This document shows, piece by piece, positions 59,292 to 64,000 of a stretch of 64,000 nt of DNA. Every line of letters begins with the position of its first letter. Position 1 is the first letter of the stretch. A program made the position numbers and the translations under genes. Under the pieces are notes generated by a model. The model was not told the DNA's origin. It did no database searches and saw nothing but the letters and a program-made list of their open reading frames with translations. The stretch comes from Roseburia sp. (GTDB taxonomy: Bacteria; Bacillota; Clostridia; Lachnospirales; Lachnospiraceae), in the NCBI GenBank assembly GCA_026168605.1, contig JAPFDX010000046.1, forward strand, positions 1 to 64,000, read 5' to 3'.

Positions 59292-59823
59292 GGTGTAGCA
59301 CCGCCTTTCTGAGTGGTTCGGCAATGAGGAGTACAAGGACGGCGGCAGCGCCGACCTGGATCAGATTGCCGGGAATGGAAGCCGCAGGAGTGAGCCAGTT
59401 GCCAAAGAGGATCCCCTCGGCGACATAATAACCGGTCACCTTGATGATGGAGGCAAGCACGAATGCGAGAAGATTCCAGCCGAAGCCGTGGTGCTTTTCT
59501 GTGACAGCGCCGACTGTAAAGCCCATCAGACCGACGATGAGAAAAGTAAAAGGAGCCCACGCCGTCCATCCGGAAAGCAGGTCAAAAAGCCCCATTCCGA
59601 CGGCTCCGGCGATCGCACCGCTCTTTTTGCCGAAAAGAATCGCACAGAGAAACAGCGGCACATTGCCCAGATGGATCAGACCTCCGTTTGCGGCAATCGG
59701 GAGTCGTATGTTGATAAATGCCGTGAATACATAGGTCAGCGCGATGAAAAGTGCGGTTACTGTCAAAAAACGGACATTTGCGCTGCCGGAAGCCGCCTTT
59801 GTGGCGGATGATGTTTCGTTCAT
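59284..59823 (-). CDS. ECF transporter substrate-binding (S) component, 179 aa
   Basis: Six membrane helices of the ECF S-component type: ALTYVFTAFINIRLPIAANG, GGLIHLGNVPLFLCAILFGK, GAVGMGLFDLLSGWTAWAPF and late ILFGNWLTPAASIPGN. It captures a vitamin-like molecule and works with a shared ECF energy-coupling module encoded elsewhere. Coupling with a PLP enzyme hints at a vitamin B6 form or an amine as substrate, but this is only inference. I chose ATG 59823 with GAGAGGAG upstream. Confidence 0.85.
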   Translation of the reverse strand: MNETSSATKAASGSANVRFLTVTALFIALTYVFTAFINIRLPIAANGGLIHLGNVPLFLCAILFGKKSGAIAGAVGMGLFDLLSGWTAWAPFTFLIVGLMGFTVGAVTEKHHGFGWNLLAFVLASIIKVTGYYVAEGILFGNWLTPAASIPGNLIQVGAAAVLVLLIAEPLRKAVLHHV

Positions 59824-59878
59824 GATCGTTCTCCTCTCTTTTTTTCTATCATACACATTATCTGGATCAATTTAAAAC

Positions 59879-59911
59879 ACCAGTTTGACAAATATTAACC
59901 ATACCAGTTTG
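59879..59911. promoter_or_regulatory. direct repeat ACCAGTTTG x2 in the divergent control region
   Basis: ACCAGTTTG occurs at 59879-59887 and 59903-59911, 24 bp apart, upstream of the ECF gene's likely promoter (minus-strand TATGAT near 59848-59853). Two direct 9-mers suggest a regulator site, most likely for the ECF/aminotransferase operon. Confidence 0.5.
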
Positions 59912-59942
59912 TGAAAATGGGGAGAAAGAAGAGATTTTGAGG

Positions 59943-59971
59943 TTGGCGACCGGGGGAAAAAGTGTTATGAT
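59943..59971 (+). promoter_or_regulatory. nadA promoter
   Basis: TTGGCG (59943-59948), 17 nt, TATGAT (59966-59971), about 85 nt before nadA. The leader contains GCGGCGGGACGCCGC, a small hairpin. Confidence 0.6.
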
Positions 59972-60055
59972 AGCATGGAACTGACGTTAGGAAAAGAGAG
60001 CGGCGGGACGCCGCAATAAATCATACAGAAGGTCCTAGGGTGGGCGGAGGTTTTC

Positions 60056-60985
60056 ATGGAAAAAGAGAGAGCGGCGCAGATCAAGGAATTACAGAAGGAA
60101 AAGGACGTTGTGATCCTGGCGCATTATTATGTGGACGGAGAGGTGCAGGAGATTGCCGATTATGTGGGCGACTCCTTTTATCTGAGCAAGATTGCGACGA
60201 GCGTGCCGCAGCAGACGATCCTGTTTGCGGGAGTCAGCTTTATGGGCGAGAGTGCGAAGCTGCTGAATCCGGGCAAGACAGTGCTGATGGCGGACGAGTG
60301 CGCGGACTGTCCGATGGCGCATATGGTGACAAAGGAGCAGATCGCAGAGGTGCGCGGGGAATACGACGATCTGTCGGTGGTATGTTATGTGAATTCCACG
60401 GCGGAGATCAAGTCTGTCTCGGACGTCTGTGTGACCTCCTCGAATGCGGTGAAGGTCGTAAGCAATATTCCGGAGAAAAATATTTTCTTTGTTCCGGATA
60501 ACAACCTCGGCAGATATGTGGCGGCAAAGCTGCCGGAGAAGAACTTTATTTTCCACGACGGCTTCTGCCATGTGCACAAGAGCATTGAGGCGGCAAATGT
60601 GAAGGCGGCGAAGGAACTGCATCCGGACGCGCTGGTTCTCACGCACCCGGAATGTACGGAGGATGTGGTGGCGATGTCCGATTTTGTCGGAAGCACATCC
60701 GAGATCATCGACTTTGCGACGGCGAGCGACTGCACAAAGTTTATTATCTGCACGGAGATGGGCGTATTTTTCGAGCTTCAGCAGAAGAATCCGCAGAAGA
60801 AATTTTATTCTGTGGGACACAGACAGTTCTGCCCGAATATGAAGCGCGTCACGCTGGAGAAGGTGTATGATGTGCTGGCGGGACTGGGCACGGAGGATAT
60901 GGAGGATAAGCGCATTGAACTTTCGGACGAGATCATGCAGCGCGCAGCCACACCGCTCTGGCGGATGCTGGAACTTGCGAAATAG
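60056..60985 (+). CDS. nadA: quinolinate synthase, 309 aa
   Basis: Condenses iminoaspartate and dihydroxyacetone phosphate to quinolinate for NAD synthesis, using one [4Fe-4S] cluster. Shows ILAHYYVDGEVQEIADYVGD, the cluster cysteines in ADECADCPMAHM, HPECTEDV and GHRQFCPNMK, and VTSSNAV. Full length for the short (YadA-less) form. nadB and nadC are not adjacent; the next genes are for tRNA modification. Confidence 0.95.
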   Translation: MEKERAAQIKELQKEKDVVILAHYYVDGEVQEIADYVGDSFYLSKIATSVPQQTILFAGVSFMGESAKLLNPGKTVLMADECADCPMAHMVTKEQIAEVRGEYDDLSVVCYVNSTAEIKSVSDVCVTSSNAVKVVSNIPEKNIFFVPDNNLGRYVAAKLPEKNFIFHDGFCHVHKSIEAANVKAAKELHPDALVLTHPECTEDVVAMSDFVGSTSEIIDFATASDCTKFIICTEMGVFFELQQKNPQKKFYSVGHRQFCPNMKRVTLEKVYDVLAGLGTEDMEDKRIELSDEIMQRAATPLWRMLELAK

Positions 60986-61000
60986 GCGGAGAGGAAGAAA

Positions 61001-61720
61001 ATGCAGAATCAGTTTTCCAGAACAGAATTATTATTTGGGGAAGATGCCATGGAGCGGCTCTCGCGTGCGAGAGTCGCTGTTTTTGGCGTGGGCGGTGTTG
61101 GCGGCTACGTCGTGGAGGCGCTGGTGCGCAGCGGCGTGGGTGCGGTCGATCTGATCGATAACGACAAGGTCTGTCTGACTAATTTAAATCGTCAGATCAT
61201 CGCCTTGCACAGCACGATCGGACAGTACAAGGTGGATGCGATGCGCGACCGCATAAGAGACATCAACCCGGATTGCCGGGTGAACGTGCACAAGTGCTTT
61301 TATCTGCCGGAAACGCAGGCGGAGTTTGATTTTACGCAGTACGATTATGTGGTGGATGCGGTCGATACCGTGACGGCGAAGCTTGCGCTGGTCATGCAGG
61401 CAAAGGAGGCGGATACGCCGATCATCAGCAGTATGGGCGCGGGAAATAAATTAAACCCGGCGGCTTTTGCGGTGGAGGACATCTACCGGACGTCGGTAGA
61501 CCCGCTGGCGCGCGTTATGCGCCGGGAATTAAAAAAGCGTGGCATACGTAAACTAAAAGTGGTTTATTCGAGGGAAGAACCGCTCGTTCCGCTGGGGGAT
61601 GAGCAGCCGGCAGAAGGGCGGCGCACGGTACCCGGCTCGACGGCGTTTGTGCCGTCTGCGGCAGGGCTTTTGATCGCGTCGGAGGTAGTCAGAGACTTGA
61701 TTTTAGATAGGGAAGCATAG
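61001..61720 (+). CDS. tcdA: tRNA threonylcarbamoyladenosine dehydratase (TcdA/CsdL), 239 aa
   Basis: E1-like/ThiF fold with the nucleotide loop VFGVGGVGGYVVEALVRSGV, LIDNDKVCLTNLNRQIIAL, VDAVDTVTAKLALV and SSMGAGNKLNPAAF. TcdA cyclises the t6A base at position 37 of ANN-decoding tRNAs using ATP. It is 2 bp from a rhodanese-TtcA fusion gene, so the operon links two tRNA modifications. Confidence 0.92.
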   Translation: MQNQFSRTELLFGEDAMERLSRARVAVFGVGGVGGYVVEALVRSGVGAVDLIDNDKVCLTNLNRQIIALHSTIGQYKVDAMRDRIRDINPDCRVNVHKCFYLPETQAEFDFTQYDYVVDAVDTVTAKLALVMQAKEADTPIISSMGAGNKLNPAAFAVEDIYRTSVDPLARVMRRELKKRGIRKLKVVYSREEPLVPLGDEQPAEGRRTVPGSTAFVPSAAGLLIASEVVRDLILDREA

Positions 61721-61722
61721 GG

Positions 61723-62886
61723 ATGTTTGAGAAGACGATAGAGGAACTCATAGAAGAAAAAAGACAGGCGTTTGTGGTTGACATTCGGAAGGAAGCGGAT
61801 TTTCGCAAGGAGACGTACCCGGGGGCGCGGCATATCTGCTGGGAGGAGCTCGCCGGGCGGCGGGGAGAGCTGCCGAAGGATCAGCCGGTTTACCTGATCT
61901 GCTACACGGGGGAGACCAGCGGGGAATTTGCGGCGGAGCTTCAGGAGGCAGGCTACGAGGCGTACAGCCTCGCGGGCGGCTACCGCTCCTATCTGCGCTA
62001 TCACCTGCTGCACTCGATGGAGGAGATGGAGCGCGCGGATGTGGCGGCGGAACAGAAAAAGCAGGAGCGCTGCCGGGAGATCGAGCGCAGCATTGTCAAG
62101 AAATTCCGCAAGGATATCTGGCGCAAATTCACAAAGGCAATCAATGAGTATGAGTTGATTTCTGACGGCGATAAGATTGCAGTGTGCATTTCCGGCGGCA
62201 AGGATTCCATGTTGATGGCAAAGCTGTTTCAGGAGCTGGAGCGCCACGGAAAGAAAAATTTTGAGGTCGTCTATCTGGTGATGAACCCGGGCTATAATGA
62301 GCTGAATTACCAGACGATCTGCAACAATGCGAAAATCTTAGACGTGCCGATCACCGTGTTTGAATCGGAGATTTTTGATATCGTGGCGGGCGAGGAGGAG
62401 TCGCCGTGCTATCTGTGCGCGCGGATGCGCCGCGGGCATCTGTACAGCAAGGCGAAGGAGCTTGGCTGCAACAAGATTGCGCTCGGTCACCACTTTGACG
62501 ATGTGATCGAGACGATCCTGATGGGAATGCTCTACGGGGCGCAGGTGCAGACGATGATGCCGAAGCTCCACAGCACAAATTTTGAGGGGATGGAGCTGAT
62601 CCGTCCGCTGTATCTGGTGCGCGAGGAGGACATTATCCACTGGATGAATTACAACGATCTGCACTTTATCCAGTGCGCCTGCCGTTTTACGGAGAGCTGC
62701 GCCTCGTGCGGCGGTACGGAGAAGGGCTCAAAGCGGGCGGAAGTCAAGGAACTGATCCGGGAGCTTCGCAAAAAGAGCCCGTATATCGAGATGAATATTT
62801 TTCGGAGCGTGGAAAATGTGAACCTTGAGACGGTGATCGGCTATAAGTGTCAGGGAAAGCACCATCATTTTCTCGATACCTATTAA
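61723..62886 (+). CDS. rhodanese-TtcA fusion, tRNA thiolation protein, 387 aa
   Basis: Residues 1-95 are a rhodanese domain with the persulfide-type active-site loop CYTGETS (Cys60). Residues about 120-387 are a TtcA-family ATP pyrophosphatase: PP-loop SGGKDS at 157-162, CYLC (Cys229, Cys232), GHHFDDVIETILMGMLYGAQ, and a late cysteine cluster CACRFTESCASCGG. TtcA makes 2-thiocytidine at tRNA position 32 with a [4Fe-4S] cluster; the fused rhodanese would hand sulfur over directly. Exact base modified is inferred. Confidence 0.88.
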   Translation: MFEKTIEELIEEKRQAFVVDIRKEADFRKETYPGARHICWEELAGRRGELPKDQPVYLICYTGETSGEFAAELQEAGYEAYSLAGGYRSYLRYHLLHSMEEMERADVAAEQKKQERCREIERSIVKKFRKDIWRKFTKAINEYELISDGDKIAVCISGGKDSMLMAKLFQELERHGKKNFEVVYLVMNPGYNELNYQTICNNAKILDVPITVFESEIFDIVAGEEESPCYLCARMRRGHLYSKAKELGCNKIALGHHFDDVIETILMGMLYGAQVQTMMPKLHSTNFEGMELIRPLYLVREEDIIHWMNYNDLHFIQCACRFTESCASCGGTEKGSKRAEVKELIRELRKKSPYIEMNIFRSVENVNLETVIGYKCQGKHHHFLDTY

Positions 62887-62991
62887 AAACTGAAAATTAT
62901 ATCCCCCCACGGGGCTTGTGGACGTACCACAACTCTGTTAAGCTTGAAAAAGACTGGGACGGACAGTTCCGAATAAGAGGGGGATATACAT
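62887..62991 (+). other. leader region of the ABC binding-protein gene
   Basis: About 105 nt containing a CCAC/GTGG mini-hairpin near 62907-62925 and ACTGGGACGGACAGT near 62952-62966, before the ribosome binding site AGAGGGGG. It could be a short regulatory leader but no known riboswitch was recognised with confidence. Confidence 0.3.
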
Positions 62992-64000
62992 ATGAAAAGA
63001 AAAATCATCGCGGCAATATGCACGCTGGCGCTTGGCGTTTCGCTTCTTGCAGGATGCGGCAACAAAGAGGAGAGCAGTGGGGAAACACAGGCAACCATGC
63101 AGACGGAAAACGGCGGCGATCAGGAGAGCGGGACGGATGCGCAGGAGAAGGATACGGTGATCGTGGCTATGGGGCCGACCTCAGAGCCTTCTGCGGGATT
63201 TAATCCGTGCATCAACTGGGGGTGCGGGGAACACTGCCATGAGCCGCTGATCCAGTCCACGCTGCTTCGCACGAATACGGATATGGAGTTTGAAAATGAC
63301 CTTGCGACGGATTACCAGGTTAGCGAGGATGGACTGACATGGACATTTACCATCCGTGAGGATGTGACATTTACGGACGGCGAACCGCTGACTGCATCCG
63401 ATGTGGCGTTTACTTTCAATACAGCGCTCGATACGGCAAATTCCGAGGCGGATCTTAGTATGTTAGAGAGCGTCGAGGCGACGGATGACAGGACGGTGGT
63501 ATTCCATCTGACGAAGCCATACAACGCATTTTTGTATACACTGGCGGTATTCGGCATCGTGCCGGAGCACTGCTATGACGCCAGGACCTATGGAGAGCAG
63601 CCGGTTGGTTCCGGGCGTTATATCCTAAAGCAGTGGGACAGGGGACAGCAGGTGATTCTGGAGGCGAACCCGGATTACTACGGGGAGACGCCGAAGATGA
63701 AGACCGTGATCGTACTGTTTATGGAGGAGGACGCGGCGCTTGCAGCGGTGAAAGCCGGGCAGGTTGACATTGCATACACCTCCGCGGTTTACAGCGAGGA
63801 GCAGGTGGAAGGATACGGTCTTTTGGCGTGCAAGTCTGTGGATTCGCGCGGGATTTCGCTCCCGACCAAGCCGTCGGGAAATCCGGTGACGGTGGAGGGC
63901 GATATGGTATATGAAGGCGGAAACGATGTGACAAGCGATCTGGCGATCCGCCAGGCGATGAGCTATGGACTGGACCGTCAGGCGATGATCGACAATGTGT
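62992..64000 (+). CDS. ABC transporter solute-binding lipoprotein (NikA/OppA type), partial
   Basis: A lipoprotein signal with lipobox LLAGC (Cys22), an acidic Glu/Thr/Gln linker, then SBP_bac_5 domain sequence: DGLTWTFTIREDVTFTDGEP, LTASDVAFTFNTALD, VGSGRYILKQWDRGQQVILE and ANPDYYGETP. It delivers nickel, peptides or similar to an ABC importer. An early Cys/His-rich stretch (NPCINWGCGEHCHEPLI) is a possible metal site and favours a metal-type ligand, but this is inference. 336 codons are visible; the 3' end is cut by the window. Confidence 0.85.
   Translation, partial: MKRKIIAAICTLALGVSLLAGCGNKEESSGETQATMQTENGGDQESGTDAQEKDTVIVAMGPTSEPSAGFNPCINWGCGEHCHEPLIQSTLLRTNTDMEFENDLATDYQVSEDGLTWTFTIREDVTFTDGEPLTASDVAFTFNTALDTANSEADLSMLESVEATDDRTVVFHLTKPYNAFLYTLAVFGIVPEHCYDARTYGEQPVGSGRYILKQWDRGQQVILEANPDYYGETPKMKTVIVLFMEEDAALAAVKAGQVDIAYTSAVYSEEQVEGYGLLACKSVDSRGISLPTKPSGNPVTVEGDMVYEGGNDVTSDLAIRQAMSYGLDRQAMIDNV

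Noticed and set aside
62887..62991. NiCo-type riboswitch before the NikA-like gene
   Set aside because: GGGAC-like motifs occur but the needed four-stem junction cannot be drawn within 105 nt.
62847..63203. Plus-strand frame overlapping the end of the TtcA fusion and the start of the binding protein
   Set aside because: Out of frame with both real genes; no start signal and no domain.

Overview
This 64 kb window looks like chromosome from a motile, spore-forming member of the Lachnospiraceae (Clostridia, Bacillota), perhaps Roseburia-like. That placement is an inference from gene content. The evidence is a SpoVT sporulation regulator, two FliD-like or flagellar-regulon genes each preceded by a SigD-type promoter, a rubrerythrin (anaerobe), many Firmicute-type ABC/FtsX transporters, and the rpmG-secE-nusG-rplKAJL block. 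Most of the window is moderately GC-rich, with a few clearly AT-rich inserts.

Region 1 (1-7680) is the right part of an integrated mobile element that ends in a duplicated 3' half of a tRNA-Lys(UUU) gene, i.e. the right attachment site. It carries a holin-like toxin peptide, a divergent repressor/Cro switch, a small HTH protein, an Erf annealing protein, a replication protein with an iteron-like repeat, a DnaC-like loader, and then only two structural genes, a scaffold and a major capsid protein. No terminase, portal, tail or lysis genes are visible, so it resembles a phage satellite or a strongly reduced prophage. Its integrase and left end lie outside the window.

Region 2 (7.7-36.8 kb) is chromosomal cargo: acetyltransferase, rubrerythrin, a MarR regulator with two MATE pumps, DAHP synthase, a Bce-type two-component system, an erythromycin-esterase-like protein, a DinJ-YafQ toxin-antitoxin pair, a YtrA-type GntR/ABC operon, the Bce-type ABC transporter, a TetR/ABC/large-FtsX unit, an S66 peptidase, a SigD-driven flagellar-type gene, NfeD, a dehydrogenase, a flippase-like protein, an LtaS-like enzyme, an aldo/keto reductase and a HAD phosphatase. 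The Bce sensor and Bce transporter are separated by about 5 kb of unrelated genes, and a response-regulator-like direct repeat remains in front of the transporter.

Region 3 (36.8-48.7 kb) opens with a 1.7 kb AT-rich insertion carrying an AAA/DUF4143 ATPase. It is bounded by a perfect 93-bp direct repeat of the spoVT 5' region, and four TGCGTATAATC repeats precede the ATPase. Then come spoVT, a DUF3796/XRE operon with a 13-bp inverted-repeat operator, an SbcD-like/YhaN-like repair pair, a class A PBP, a ROK kinase and two glycosyltransferases.

Region 4 (48.7-64 kb) holds a FliD-like gene, the ribosomal/transcription block with L1 and L10 leaders but no rpoBC after rplL, a repeat-rich patch around a TraX-family gene with a decayed SUKH gene, an Rpn-type nuclease, an ECF S-component/aminotransferase pair, nadA, a tcdA plus rhodanese-TtcA fusion operon for tRNA modification, and the start of a nickel/peptide-type ABC binding protein cut by the window end.
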